Origin: Bacillus sp. F19
GTDB lineage: Bacteria; Bacillota; Bacilli; Bacillales; Bacillaceae
Assembly (NCBI GenBank): GCA_023823795.1
Contig: CP085710.1
Coordinates: 4,676,001 to 4,740,000 of the forward strand
Reading direction: 5' to 3'
DNA length: 64,000 nt
Shown here: positions 46,895 through 55,629 of the stretch, piece after piece
How the letters are laid out: each line of letters starts with the position of its first letter
Numbering within the stretch: position 1 is the stretch's first letter
Made by a program: the position numbers and the translations under genes
Notes under the pieces: generated by a model
What the model was told of the DNA's origin: nothing
Database searches by the model: none
Seen by the model: only the letters and a program-made list of their open reading frames with translations

Positions 46895-46911
46895 CTGTGT
46901 TAAAACCAGTA

Positions 46912-47742
46912 TTAACGTAATAATTGTAAAACACCCTGAGGAGACTGGTTTGCTTGAGCTAGCATAGACTGGGATGCTTGAGCAAGGATAGAATTCTTCG
47001 TTTGCTCCATCATTGTCTTAGCCATGTCAGTATCTCTTATGCGAGATTCAGCAGCAGTTAAGTTTTCAGATGTTGTTCCAAGGTTGTTAATCGTATGCTC
47101 TAAACGGTTTTGAACAGCTCCTAAGTTAGAACGGTTTTCAGAAACAGTGTTAATAGCATCTTGAATTTTTGTTAGGTTAGCTTTAGCAGTAGCATTCGTT
47201 CCGTCTAATGCAGCTAAACCAGTAGCGCTTATATCTACATTTAATGTAGCTGCTTTGTTGTCAGTAAGGTTAAGAGTGATTGTTTCATCAGCATTAGCTC
47301 CAACTTGGAACGTTAATGATGCATTTGTTCCATCTAGCAGGTTCTTAGTATTAAATTTTGTTTGAGTTGCAACTTTGTCGATTTGAGAAGACAATTCTAC
47401 TAATTCAGCTTGAATTTTATCTGAATCATCTGTAGTCAATGTTTCGTTAGCTGCTTGAGCAGTTAACTCAGCCATACGCTGTAACATTGAGTGTGTTTCA
47501 TTTAAAGCACCTTCAGCAGTTTGAATTAAAGAAATACCGTCTTGAGCATTGCGAGATGCTTGATCTAATCCACGTACTTGGTTGCGCATTTTTTCAGAAA
47601 TTGCAAGGCCGGCAGCATCATCTGCAGAACGGTTAATTTTCATTCCCGAAGACAATTTCTCCATAGATTTAGCTTGTGCGCTGTTTGCATTTCCTAGCTG
47701 ACGATACGTGTTCATTGCTGAAATATTATGATTAATTCTCAT
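46912..47742 (-). CDS. hag: Flagellin
   Basis: A 276-residue flagellin: conserved D0/D1 N-terminus MRINHNISAMNTYRQLG, LSSGMKINRSADDAAGLAISEKMR, and C-terminus SRIRDTDMAKTMMEQTKNSIL...LQLLR. The central D2/D3 domain is minimal. ATG 47742 with a strong AAGGAGGAA site. Its leader carries a CsrA-type hairpin and a sigma-D promoter, and the gene has its own terminator. Confidence 0.97.
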   Translation of the reverse strand: MRINHNISAMNTYRQLGNANSAQAKSMEKLSSGMKINRSADDAAGLAISEKMRNQVRGLDQASRNAQDGISLIQTAEGALNETHSMLQRMAELTAQAANETLTTDDSDKIQAELVELSSQIDKVATQTKFNTKNLLDGTNASLTFQVGANADETITLNLTDNKAATLNVDISATGLAALDGTNATAKANLTKIQDAINTVSENRSNLGAVQNRLEHTINNLGTTSENLTAAESRIRDTDMAKTMMEQTKNSILAQASQSMLAQANQSPQGVLQLLR

Positions 47743-47777
47743 TTTAAAATTTCCTCCTTGAAATAATTGTAGTAATC

Positions 47778-47789
47778 CACATCCATGTG
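47778..47789 (-). promoter_or_regulatory. Candidate CsrA-binding hairpin in the hag leader
   Basis: CACATGGATGTG is a self-complementary hairpin with GGA at its tip, about 36 bp before the start codon. The second GGA is in the ribosome site AAGGAGGA. This is the two-site layout by which CsrA represses hag in B. subtilis until FliW sequesters it. Confidence 0.7.
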
Positions 47790-47852
47790 AATTCTTATAT
47801 ACTCGCAGTCGCAACGGTCGGCCGCCTGTTGGTTCTGCTTGTTACACTTCTT

Positions 47853-47879
47853 ATATCGACATGTTCCGGAGTTGTTTTA
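47853..47879 (-). promoter_or_regulatory. Sigma-D promoter of hag
   Basis: TAAA (47876-47879), exactly 15 bp, GTCGATAT (47853-47860): one mismatch to the sigma-D consensus. Confidence 0.9.
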
Positions 47880-47902
47880 TAGCATTTAGAAAATATTTCA
47901 TA

Positions 47903-47932
47903 AAAAAACCTTAAGCGAATGTGCTTAAGGTT
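47903..47932 (-). terminator. Terminator of csrA
   Basis: AACCTTAAGC (47907-47916) pairs perfectly with GCTTAAGGTT (47923-47932), then T7 on the minus strand; overlaps the csrA stop. Confidence 0.95.
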
Positions 47933-48149
47933 ATCTGCTCTTTAATTGAGCAAGCATATCTAGAGATGCTTCTGCCGCTTTGTTATTTTCTTCTTGAATG
48001 GAGAGATAGATTTCTTTGCGATGGATATCTACATTTTCAGGAGCACTAATACCGATTTTCACTTGGTCGCCAGCGATAGAGATTACCGTGATCTCAATAT
48101 CTTCGCCAATTTGAATCGCTTCTCCAGTTTTCCTTGTTAAAACAAGCAT
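47931..48149 (-). CDS. csrA: Translational regulator CsrA
   Basis: A 72-residue homodimeric RNA-binding protein ([41 protein letters not shown]). In B. subtilis it blocks hag translation and is antagonised by FliW. Two adjacent ATG codons (48150-48152 and 48147-48149) overlap the fliW TGA; the second gives the canonical MLVL start. Ribosome site GGGAGGGAG. Confidence 0.96.
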   Translation of the reverse strand: MLVLTRKTGEAIQIGEDIEITVISIAGDQVKIGISAPENVDIHRKEIYLSIQEENNKAAEASLDMLAQLKSR

Positions 48150-48577
48150 CATGCTCCCTCCCATAGACAATGTTTAGTTGTATATTCTGTCTTGTTAAGG
48201 ATAAGCTGCTTGCCCAATCTTTTTCCTTTATTTAAAATCAACGGACCTTGTAAATTCGCTGTTGAGTTCGTAAACGGGTCACTGACTGTTAAAATAACGT
48301 ACACTTCGACATCATTCGGAGATTCTATCATTAATAATTCTTTTGAGGATTCATCCAAATCAAATTCATAGTCTTTGAAAAAGAAAAAAGGACTTGTGAC
48401 GACAAATGCGGTGTTTTGCGATTGAATGGATTGCAGGATAAAGAATGAAGAGCCTTCTTCAAGCGGAAGCAAGATAAAGTTCTTTTCTTCTATAAATCCT
48501 GGAATCCCATGTTCAAAGGTGATTTGTTGAGCTTCATCAATCGATATTTCTCCATGATATTTCGTTTGAATTAACAT
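48149..48577 (-). CDS. fliW: Flagellar assembly factor FliW
   Basis: A 142-residue protein ([28 protein letters not shown], then [16 protein letters not shown]-like core, PLILN at about 112). FliW binds flagellin and, when flagellin is exported, allosterically inhibits CsrA, linking hag translation to secretion. It overlaps csrA and follows yviE by 26 bp, the same order as in B. subtilis. Confidence 0.95.
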   Translation of the reverse strand: MLIQTKYHGEISIDEAQQITFEHGIPGFIEEKNFILLPLEEGSSFFILQSIQSQNTAFVVTSPFFFFKDYEFDLDESSKELLMIESPNDVEVYVILTVSDPFTNSTANLQGPLILNKGKRLGKQLILNKTEYTTKHCLWEGA

Positions 48578-48603
48578 GCTTCACATTCCTTTGTTTTAAT
48601 CTA

Positions 48604-49173
48604 TTAAATCTTTCTGTCTATTGAAACGAAATCTATTTTCAACTGATTTCTCTCAGCGAGTTCCACTTTGACCTCTCCTGCATTATAGTCCATGATCGGC
48701 TTGTTGATTTTGCTCTCAATGATCGGAGCATTTCTCTGCACATCGATTTTCACTTCTGAAGGCCGATAGTCAAGCTTGACGCTGTAATGAGATGGAATAA
48801 ACCCAATGTTAAATTGCTTGATTTCGCGTTCGCTGTTTTTTTTCGCCTGGTCAGTCAGCGGTTTACCGCCATTTTCAATTCTCATCTGTTCATCGCCTTG
48901 CTGGATTCGTCTCGCAATTCCGGAAAGAACGTCCCGGCGCCCCTCGTCTGCTGCTTCTGCAATTCGCTTGGAAATATGCTTTAGATCAACATCTTCCCTG
49001 GCTTTTGTTTGATTAATTGTTAGCTTGCCCGGCGTTGTATGAATGGACAGATCTGCTTTGGGCTGCTGGATGGATAGGTCAGCTTTAGGCTGATGAATTT
49101 CAAGTGAAGCATTGACCGTTTCTAACCCTAGTTTAGCAAATCTGCTTTCTAACCTGATTTGAGGAATGTTCAT
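48604..49173 (-). CDS. yviE: DUF6470 flagellar-locus protein YviE
   Basis: A 189-residue protein with direct repeats near the N-terminus (HQPKADLSIQQPKADLSIH) and several DUF6470 words (IPQIRLES, GFIPSHYSVKLDY, PIMDYNAGEVKVEL). Function unknown; conserved between flgL and fliW in B. subtilis. Ribosome site GGGGGA. Separated from flgL here by a terminator and a 145-bp element. Confidence 0.88.
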   Translation of the reverse strand: MNIPQIRLESRFAKLGLETVNASLEIHQPKADLSIQQPKADLSIHTTPGKLTINQTKAREDVDLKHISKRIAEAADEGRRDVLSGIARRIQQGDEQMRIENGGKPLTDQAKKNSEREIKQFNIGFIPSHYSVKLDYRPSEVKIDVQRNAPIIESKINKPIMDYNAGEVKVELAERNQLKIDFVSIDRKI

Positions 49174-49192
49174 AAATTGTCCCCCTATTTAG

Positions 49193-49339
49193 AAAAGCGT
49201 AAGCGCCCGTTTAGCTCAGGCATGACAGATAAGAATCCGGCAGAAAAGTCCGGTTTTGACTTTTCCTGCGGATTTGTTCCGGCCGAGGAGTTGGGCGCTT
49301 CCGCTTGCCATCAATGCGCAAAATTTTATACTTTCTTAT
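49193..49339. repeat. 145-bp dispersed hairpin element, copy 1
   Basis: Shares long near-identical stretches with 57258-57403 in the same orientation: AAGCGCCCGTTTAGC, AATCCGGCAGAAAAGTCCGG, GAGGAGTTGGGCGCTTCCGC and TTGCCATCAATGCGCAAAA. The centre folds AATCCGGCAGAAAAGTC against GACTTTT..GGATT. The ends carry imperfect inverted AAGCGCC / GGCGCTT words. No coding capacity. Confidence 0.9.
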
Positions 49340-49342
49340 ATC

Positions 49343-49372
49343 TTAAAAAAGCTATCTTATTAAAGATAGCTT
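49343..49372 (-). terminator. Terminator of flgL
   Basis: AAGCTATCTT (49349-49358) pairs with AAGATAGCTT (49363-49372); minus strand continues TTTTAAG. Confidence 0.85.
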
Positions 49373-50252
49373 ATCTTAAAAAGTCCATTAATGTTGGCTG
49401 AATGATTCTTGCGCCGACTGATAACGCAGCCCGATGAATGCTTTCTTGTGCAGTTAAATCCATGATGACCTTCTCTAAATCAGCATCTTCGTTTTCAGAT
49501 AGAATTCGTGTTGAAACAATCTCTTGTTTTCCAACTCGATCTTCAATAAGCTCCAGGCGATTGTATCTGGCTCCGAGTTCTGCACGTTCCGCTGACATTG
49601 AGTCCATTTTACCGTCAAGGTCAGAAAGCAATCCGTCTAATCCAGATGCGTCACCAGAACTTAACGCCTTTTCAATGGAACCTATCACCGCAAATAAGTC
49701 CTCGCTGAAAACATTGTCAGAATTTATATTCGCTTTCAATTGAACACCCTTAGAAACCTCAATTTCAAATGGTGATTTATCAATGTTTACTGTTACTGTT
49801 CCATCAGCGTTAAGTGTAACAGGCGCTTCTTTCGTCTGTGTCCCATTAAAAATATAATTCCCAGCCACTTGCGTATTTGCAGATCCAACCAAATCTTCCT
49901 TCAGCTGCTTCATTTCAGCGCCAATCGCCTTTAAGTCCTCGGGGCTGTTCGTTCCATTTCTGGCCTGAACCATCAGTTCACGCACTCGCTGAAGAACTTG
50001 TGTGCCCTGCTCAATTCCCGCTTCTGAGTTCTCCATCCACTGATAGGCCTCAGAGATGTTGCGCCGGTATTGTTCGACTTCGGTTAAGTTCATGCGATAG
50101 TGCATTCCCTTCATGACGACAACGGGATCATCAGATGGGCGGTTGATTTTCTTGCCGGTTGCGAGCTGGTCCTGGTAGGTGCCCATTTTTTCATAGCTTT
50201 TGCTTAGGTTGCGGAGCGAGTTGCCTGCGAGCATGTTTTGAGTTACGCGCAT
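49371..50252 (-). CDS. flgL: Flagellar hook-associated protein 3
   Basis: A 293-residue flagellin-like junction protein joining hook and filament: N-terminal MRVTQNMLAGNSLRNLSKSY, LATGKKINRPSDDPVVVMKG; C-terminal LTAQESIHRAALSVGARIIQPTLMDFLR. It lies 10 bp after flgK. Length is close to B. subtilis FlgL (298). Confidence 0.96.
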   Translation of the reverse strand: MRVTQNMLAGNSLRNLSKSYEKMGTYQDQLATGKKINRPSDDPVVVMKGMHYRMNLTEVEQYRRNISEAYQWMENSEAGIEQGTQVLQRVRELMVQARNGTNSPEDLKAIGAEMKQLKEDLVGSANTQVAGNYIFNGTQTKEAPVTLNADGTVTVNIDKSPFEIEVSKGVQLKANINSDNVFSEDLFAVIGSIEKALSSGDASGLDGLLSDLDGKMDSMSAERAELGARYNRLELIEDRVGKQEIVSTRILSENEDADLEKVIMDLTAQESIHRAALSVGARIIQPTLMDFLR

Positions 50253-50262
50253 GATTGTTCAC

Positions 50263-51783
50263 CTACCTTCTTAGTCCGTTAATAATTGTATCGAGCATTT
50301 CATCCTGTAATGAAATCATTTTTGCTGAAGCGTTGTATGCGTGTTGGAATTGGATCATGTTTGTCATCTCTTCATCCAGTGATACAGCGCTGACAGATTG
50401 ACGGCGCTTGTCAACTGCAGAACGGAGCACATCGCTGTTGCTTACCAGACGGTTTGCTTCCTGTGCGTCAACAGCCATGCCTCCGATTAAGCTTTCATAG
50501 AAATCCTGGATGGCTGTCGTTTTCCCGCCGATTGTGAAGGTTTGATTTTTTACTTCTGAAAGCGCAAGCGCATTTTTCCCATCACCCATATTGCCGTTTG
50601 AGGATGCGGCAATGTTATCAGTTGAGTCTATGATAGATTGATGAAGGGTTAACATAGACGCTGCATCTTTAGGCGGATCTGTCATGTTAGTAAAATCAAA
50701 AAACGGTGTACTGCTTGCCCCATTTTCTTCAATCCGCTTGATGCTGTACCCCGCTTCCTGAACTTTGTTCACTTCTGTCGCAAAGCTGTATGCCAATTCA
50801 TCAAGCTGCCTAAGCATCTCCGGATACAATCCATTTGCGGAACCGTCTGAACTGTATCCGTAGGAATCTATTAACCCGCGAATTTCGCCGACACTTCCAA
50901 ATTCTTTAACATCTATAGCATTTGAGCCTATCGAAACCGAGTCTACTAATCCATTATCAGAAGAAAATCCGATGCTTAATTCATTGACAGATTTACTCGT
51001 GCCATCTACTAAAGTTCCAAGTGATTTACCGTTAGCATCCATGATTTCAATCGTTACAGTTCCTTCTGCAACAGCAAGCGAGTTTCCTCCGCTTTTTCCG
51101 TTTGAAATTTTGATGTTGGCAAGACCTGATAGCTGATCGAGAAGACGATCGCGTTCGTCGTACAGATCGTTCGCCAGGTAGCCATGCGGTTCGATTTCAG
51201 AAATTTGTTTATTGATGCTGTTAATCTGGTTTGCAAGTGAGTTGATTTCTTTTGTTGATACCACTATTTCACTTTTCAGTTCTCCTTGAACAGCTTTAAG
51301 TGAAGTCGATAAGTATTGAAACGTTTCTGCTACTGCAGCCCCGCGTTCGCGGACAACCGCACGTGCCCCCGCATTTGCAGGATTCAATACGAGATCCTGC
51401 ATGGACTGCCAGAAGCGGTCAAAGCTTTTGGAAAGGCCTGTTTCAGATGGTTCGTTCATGATTTCTTCCATTTTCAAAAGAGAATCAGCACGAGAATCCC
51501 AGTAGCCTACTTTGTTATTTTCGTAGCGGAATTGTGTATCGAGAAAGCTGTCTCTCACCCGCTCGATTGTTCCCGCTTCAACGCCTGTTCCAATTTGGCC
51601 CGGAAACTCAGGGCGGTTCATGGATGGTGCAGGGTATGCCTCAGTCTGCACAAAATTAACACGCTGTCTTGTGTAGCCGGGCGTGTTAGCGTTTGCAATA
51701 TTATGTCCAGTTGTGTTTAAGGCGCTTTGCTGTGTAAACATTCCTCTTTTTGCAATTTCAAGTCCTGAAAAAGTCGAGCGCAT
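50263..51783 (-). CDS. flgK: Flagellar hook-associated protein 1
   Basis: A 506-residue hook-filament junction protein. N-terminal flagellar rod motif STFSGLEIAKRGMFTQQSALNTTGHNIANANTPGYTRQ region and C-terminal Flg_bbr_C (VSLDEEMTNMIQFQHAYNASAKMISLQDEMLDTII). Operon member between flgN and flgL; exported with FlgN help. Confidence 0.96.
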   Translation of the reverse strand: MRSTFSGLEIAKRGMFTQQSALNTTGHNIANANTPGYTRQRVNFVQTEAYPAPSMNRPEFPGQIGTGVEAGTIERVRDSFLDTQFRYENNKVGYWDSRADSLLKMEEIMNEPSETGLSKSFDRFWQSMQDLVLNPANAGARAVVRERGAAVAETFQYLSTSLKAVQGELKSEIVVSTKEINSLANQINSINKQISEIEPHGYLANDLYDERDRLLDQLSGLANIKISNGKSGGNSLAVAEGTVTIEIMDANGKSLGTLVDGTSKSVNELSIGFSSDNGLVDSVSIGSNAIDVKEFGSVGEIRGLIDSYGYSSDGSANGLYPEMLRQLDELAYSFATEVNKVQEAGYSIKRIEENGASSTPFFDFTNMTDPPKDAASMLTLHQSIIDSTDNIAASSNGNMGDGKNALALSEVKNQTFTIGGKTTAIQDFYESLIGGMAVDAQEANRLVSNSDVLRSAVDKRRQSVSAVSLDEEMTNMIQFQHAYNASAKMISLQDEMLDTIINGLRR

Positions 51784-51801
51784 GGTTCATTCCTCCGAGC
51801 A

Positions 51802-52281
51802 TTAGGCTTTTGAGTCAAATAAAGATCTTCGTTTCGGTTCTGAAGCCGTTCTGCCCGGAGGCTTATAGGCTGGAGATTGTTCCTTTGGCATCAGCATGTC
51901 CATTGATAAGGAGACAAACTGCAGGGCCTGGATGGTAAGCTGCTGATTCAGCTTATTGGCGTTCTTCAGCTTTTCCATTACATCTGTTAATGACTGAAAA
52001 AGATCAGAGAATTTTTCTTTATCTGCTCCCTCTGCTTTTTCCATGCATGCCGACAAAGTTAAGTCATCTTCCCGGTTTAAATAGGCCGAAGCAAGAGCGA
52101 TCCGTTCATTTTCCACTTGCTTGATGGCCTGTACATAGATTTGTTCCTGCTTGAGTGTTTGCTGCAACACAGTCAGGTCTTTTGTTTTCAAGGCTTCTGT
52201 TTTTGTTTGCGCTAATTGGTATAGCTGCCGATTCAGCCCGAGCAGCTTCTCAAGCTTTAGAATTAATGACTGTGCTGACAC
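51802..52281 (-). CDS. flgN: FlgN-family export chaperone (YvyG)
   Basis: A 159-residue helical protein (MSAQSLILKLEKLLGLNRQLYQLAQTKTEAL...) typical of FlgN, the chaperone for FlgK and FlgL; the FlgN domain covers about 5-140 and the tail is basic and proline-rich. It lies directly upstream of flgK and 18 bp after flgM. Confidence 0.9.
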   Translation of the reverse strand: MSAQSLILKLEKLLGLNRQLYQLAQTKTEALKTKDLTVLQQTLKQEQIYVQAIKQVENERIALASAYLNREDDLTLSACMEKAEGADKEKFSDLFQSLTDVMEKLKNANKLNQQLTIQALQFVSLSMDMLMPKEQSPAYKPPGRTASEPKRRSLFDSKA

Positions 52282-52299
52282 TGCAAGTCCTCCCGAAAT

Positions 52300-52560
52300 C
52301 TATTTTTGGTAATGTTTGATGATGCTGTTTGCGATAGCTTTTGGATCAATGGAATAGGTGCCGGTTTCTACTTGCTTTTTTATTGCAGCTACCTTTTCTT
52401 GTCGTGCCTGGTCAATGGCATTTTGCTGCTGAAGCTCTTTTGCCTTTGATGATATTTCAACCTTATCCTGCTTTTTAGCCGGCTGCGCTGCTTCCTGCTG
52501 CTTTTCTGCAGTTCGTTTATAAGGATTTATCCCTGCTGAGTTTAAGTGATTAATCTTCAT
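52300..52560 (-). CDS. flgM: Anti-sigma-D factor FlgM
   Basis: An 86-residue protein with an unstructured N-terminal half (MKINHLNSAGINPYKR) and the sigma-binding helical half (DKVEISSKAKELQQQNAIDQARQEKVAAIKKQVETGTYSIDPKAIANSII). It holds sigma-D inactive until the hook is finished. A strong sigma-D promoter lies just upstream, giving the known feedback. Confidence 0.95.
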   Translation of the reverse strand: MKINHLNSAGINPYKRTAEKQQEAAQPAKKQDKVEISSKAKELQQQNAIDQARQEKVAAIKKQVETGTYSIDPKAIANSIIKHYQK

Positions 52561-52600
52561 CCCTTTTCCTCCATTCTTTCGTTCTTTCTCGTTACTTTCT

Positions 52601-52627
52601 ATATCGGCTGAAATTAATTGTTATTAA
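52601..52627 (-). promoter_or_regulatory. Sigma-D promoter of flgM operon
   Basis: A perfect -10 GCCGATAT (52601-52608) with TTAA (52624-52627; consensus TAAA) 15 bp upstream, just after the yvyF stop. Confidence 0.8.
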
Positions 52628-52632
52628 TAAAT

Positions 52633-53049
52633 TTAGTTATTTTCAGGCTGAAAGGTATAGTAGGTCGCCTGCTTCTCTGTGACTTTTTGCCGGCGTTCTT
52701 CTTCCTGTTCTAATTCAAACAGCTGAGTTTTAATGTCTTCCCCGCAAGAAATACAAAGCTTATTTTCTCTGATCAGCTTTCCGCATTTCTGACAATGATA
52801 ACCGAGGTTCGGGAAGTTGGCGAGCTGAATTCTGCCCTGTCTGATAAATTTCAGAATCAGCTCCTCTTCAACTCCCGTATGCTCTTCGACATTTGATAGA
52901 GTTGCTGTTCGATTTTTACTCTGCTTTATAAACCCGTAAACGAATTCGAATTTACGTTCTTCTTCTTTATAACATGCATCACAAACCGTTTTAAATTGTG
53001 TTTTCACAAATAGCTGGTAGCATTCCGGACAGTTCGATAGTTCTCCCAT
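52633..53049 (-). CDS. yvyF: Flagellar operon protein YvyF
   Basis: A 138-residue protein of the TIGR03826 family with two zinc-binding pairs of cysteines: CPECYQLF...CDACY at the N-terminus and CQKCGKLI...CISCGEDI near residues 83-103, and a winged-helix-like middle (LSNVEEHTGVEEELILKFIRQGRI). In B. subtilis it can regulate flagellar genes. It heads the yvyF-flgM-flgN-flgK-flgL order. Confidence 0.9.
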   Translation of the reverse strand: MGELSNCPECYQLFVKTQFKTVCDACYKEEERKFEFVYGFIKQSKNRTATLSNVEEHTGVEEELILKFIRQGRIQLANFPNLGYHCQKCGKLIRENKLCISCGEDIKTQLFELEQEEERRQKVTEKQATYYTFQPENN

Positions 53050-53107
53050 TCGATGATTCTCCTATCATTGTAATATATCTTTACTATCGGAATCAGTTTG
53101 AAAACGT

Positions 53108-53800
53108 TTAGCCTCGAACGAGCGTAAGAGAAGAAACACTTTCAGCACCATGGTCTATAAGCAGTTTGGCTGCGTGTCTGATCGTGGTTCCTGTTGTATA
53201 AATATCGTCAATCAGAAGAAGGTTTTCTCCGGAAAATTCAGAGTTGCTATTTATGAAAAAAACATTTTCAGTCTGCAGGCGTTCGGTTCTTGTTTTCTTA
53301 GATTGTTTTTCTAAGTGAATACGCATGAGAGGTTCGTGAATTGGGGCATGGAGTAAGTCAGCAAGCAAGCGTGCCTGATTGAATCCGCGTTCATAAAGCC
53401 GCTCTTTACTGAGAGGAATGGGGACAAGAAGGGAATTCTTTGAGAAATGCTTAGAGAAGATGTTTTGAAAGGGCTCGTAAAAGAGGTCAGCTAATTGTGC
53501 ATCGCCTCTATATTTGTATCTGGCGATTAAATCTTTCATAAATTCATTGTATTGATAAACAGAATGATTACTCGCAAGGACGCTGCCAAACAGGGGATCT
53601 GCTTGCCATCTTACACAGTCATAGCAAGCTTTTGCCTCAGATTGGGGCCGATCGCACATTGGACATACAGTACCTTCAATCAAACAGAACTTAGATGAAC
53701 AATCAGCACAGCATGCACTCTCTTGTTCATCTAAAAAAAATACGCTTCTCCAGGATACAGCTTTTTCAAGCTCACCCTGGCAAATAAGACATCTGTTCAT
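53108..53800 (-). CDS. comFC: Competence protein ComFC (phosphoribosyltransferase fold)
   Basis: A 230-residue protein: N-terminal zinc-finger cysteines (CLICQGE, CCADCSSKF, CPMCDRP, CYDC) and a type I PRTase domain with ERGFNQARLLADLL and the PRPP loop LLLIDDIYTTGTT at about 192-204. Needed for late steps of DNA uptake/integration with ComFA. ATG overlaps the comFB stop by one base. Confidence 0.93.
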   Translation of the reverse strand: MNRCLICQGELEKAVSWRSVFFLDEQESACCADCSSKFCLIEGTVCPMCDRPQSEAKACYDCVRWQADPLFGSVLASNHSVYQYNEFMKDLIARYKYRGDAQLADLFYEPFQNIFSKHFSKNSLLVPIPLSKERLYERGFNQARLLADLLHAPIHEPLMRIHLEKQSKKTRTERLQTENVFFINSNSEFSGENLLLIDDIYTTGTTIRHAAKLLIDHGAESVSSLTLVRG

Positions 53801-54084
53801 TACTCACCTCTGACATAAGTTTCGCACTTCGGTGTATCGGAGACCATCTTTGCACATTCTGCTAATTTGACAATTAAAGTCGTCATTTGCTGTTTGTCGA
53901 CAAATTCTGCTTTCACATAAGCAACCTTATCCGGGTTGGTTAGGTATCTCGGCTGAATCCTGTTTAAAACAAGGGCAAGCACGTCATTTAAGCATTCCTC
54001 ACACGTACAATTCATCTGCAGAGCAGTCTTATATTCATCTAATAAATCGACCATGATTCGTTCCATCGCATTAACTACCACCGC
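53800..54084 (-). CDS. comFB: Competence protein ComFB
   Basis: A 94-residue protein with the late-competence ComFB domain and cysteines CTCEECLND; it reads MVVNAMERIMVDLLDEYK from the GTG at 54084, preceded by GGGGGT. Homologues bind cyclic di-nucleotides in cyanobacteria; in B. subtilis comFB is dispensable for transformation. It lies between comFA and comFC as in B. subtilis. An ATG 15 bp further upstream is the alternative start. Confidence 0.88.
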   Translation of the reverse strand, partial: AVVVNAMERIMVDLLDEYKTALQMNCTCEECLNDVLALVLNRIQPRYLTNPDKVAYVKAEFVDKQQMTTLIVKLAECAKMVSDTPKCETYVRGE

Positions 54085-54162
54085 TCTACCCCCATCCACA
54101 TTATCTTGTAGATGATTATGCCACAGAAGGAATATGTTGGATAGAAATAATACCTTAAACAG

Positions 54163-55629
54163 TTACAAAGTCACTCTTTTCGCCTCAGCATTCATCATTT
54201 GGATATGCTTTTTGGCACGAATCATCGCTTCTGTTTTACCGTAATGAAAAAATCGCACATCTCCGCTTGGGTGCTTCGCACTTCTGCCGACACGGCCGGC
54301 AATTTGCACCAGCGCACTCTCTGTAAAAACATTGTCCTCTGCTCCCAGCACAGCAACATCAGAATTAGGAATGGTGACTCCTCTTTCTAAAATAGTGGTG
54401 GTAATAATAATGGGAATCACTCCATCTCGGAAGCGCTGAACCTTTTCTTTACGAGCAGGGTCTTCTGCAAAAACCCCTTCTATTAAAGGATCCTGCTTTT
54501 TTAATAGAGCCGTCGTTTCTTCTAATAACGGTATGGATGGAACGAATAGGAAGGCTTGTTTTTTTGATTCCAAATGGGAGGAAATCCATTCTTGAACGTT
54601 TAATGGGAGTTTGTCTTTTTGAAGTGCCCTTTTATAATTCCCGCACCATGAAAAGACAGGTAAAGGAAGCGGATGACCGTGGTATCTTTGAGGGATTTTG
54701 ACTTGATTGGCAATCTTTTTCTTCAGGCTGCTGGAAGGTGTTGCCGTTAAATAGATGAGGGAGCTTTGTTCTTTTCTTGCCCGTCCCGCAGCAAACTGGA
54801 GACTTTGATCAGCTGAGTAAGGAAATGCATCTACTTCATCTATGACCATTAAATCAAACGTTTGTTCAAAACGGAGAAGCTGGTGAGTCGTGGATATGGT
54901 GAGGTTAGCCTGCTTATATCGGTCTTCGCTCCCTCCATATAGAGCAGCAATTTCCGCTTGAGGAAAAACGGACTGAAACCTTGGGGCAAGTTCCAGGACA
55001 ACATCCATGCGCGGCGTTGCGATGCAGACTTGCTTGTTCTCTAATAAAGCTTTTTCAATTCCTTTGAAAAGCATTTCTGTTTTCCCTGCACCGCATACAG
55101 CCCAAATCAGCAAATCGCTTTGATTTTTCAGCGCATGCAGCATTCGGTCTGACCCTTTTTGCTGCTCTCTTGATAGCTTTCCTTCCCAGTGCATCGCCTT
55201 AAATTTTTTATGCTGAATGTGTGATTCAGGACCAGCCCACCTAAGTAATGGCGTGCATTCACTGACTCTTCCCATAAGAATGCAAGAGCGGCAATACGAG
55301 CAATGTTCACCGCACCTTGCACACTTAAAGGAGCCGATCAAGCTTTGATCACTGTTGTTGCAGCGATTGCATCTAAGCCGTTTATTTGTTTTCTCCAAGC
55401 CATACGCATACTCAATATAGCCGTTTTCATAATGCCGGTGTATGATTTCTAACGGAAATGGAATTTCATCTATGAGCAGTTTTCTTCCCTGAAGGTGTTT
55501 TTGGAGGTCATTGGAATATGTAAACGATGGATTGATTTGGCTAACACGGAGGTGATGCTTTGAAATAGGCAATCCTTCTTTGTTATTCTCTGTGGGTTTC
55601 AACAATCCGTTATGTATGTGAAATTTCAT
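54163..55629 (-). CDS. comFA: Competence DEAD/DEXH helicase ComFA
   Basis: A 488-residue ATPase thought to help pull single-stranded DNA into the cell. N-terminal four-cysteine zinc finger (CNRC...CARC...CSYC..C at about 88-118), Walker A AVCGAGKTE near 180, DEVD box (VIDEVDAF) near 262, motif III LTATPS, and motif VI QIAGRVGRS. ATG 55629 overlaps the upstream 58-aa gene by 4 bp (ATGA). With comFB and comFC forms the comF operon. Confidence 0.95.
   Translation of the reverse strand: MKFHIHNGLLKPTENNKEGLPISKHHLRVSQINPSFTYSNDLQKHLQGRKLLIDEIPFPLEIIHRHYENGYIEYAYGLEKTNKRLRCNRCNNSDQSLIGSFKCARCGEHCSYCRSCILMGRVSECTPLLRWAGPESHIQHKKFKAMHWEGKLSREQQKGSDRMLHALKNQSDLLIWAVCGAGKTEMLFKGIEKALLENKQVCIATPRMDVVLELAPRFQSVFPQAEIAALYGGSEDRYKQANLTISTTHQLLRFEQTFDLMVIDEVDAFPYSADQSLQFAAGRARKEQSSLIYLTATPSSSLKKKIANQVKIPQRYHGHPLPLPVFSWCGNYKRALQKDKLPLNVQEWISSHLESKKQAFLFVPSIPLLEETTALLKKQDPLIEGVFAEDPARKEKVQRFRDGVIPIIITTTILERGVTIPNSDVAVLGAEDNVFTESALVQIAGRVGRSAKHPSGDVRFFHYGKTEAMIRAKKHIQMMNAEAKRVTL

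Noticed and set aside
49193-49339. Insertion sequence
   Set aside because: The element is about 145 bp with no transposase and no clear target-site duplication, so it can only be a non-autonomous element at most.
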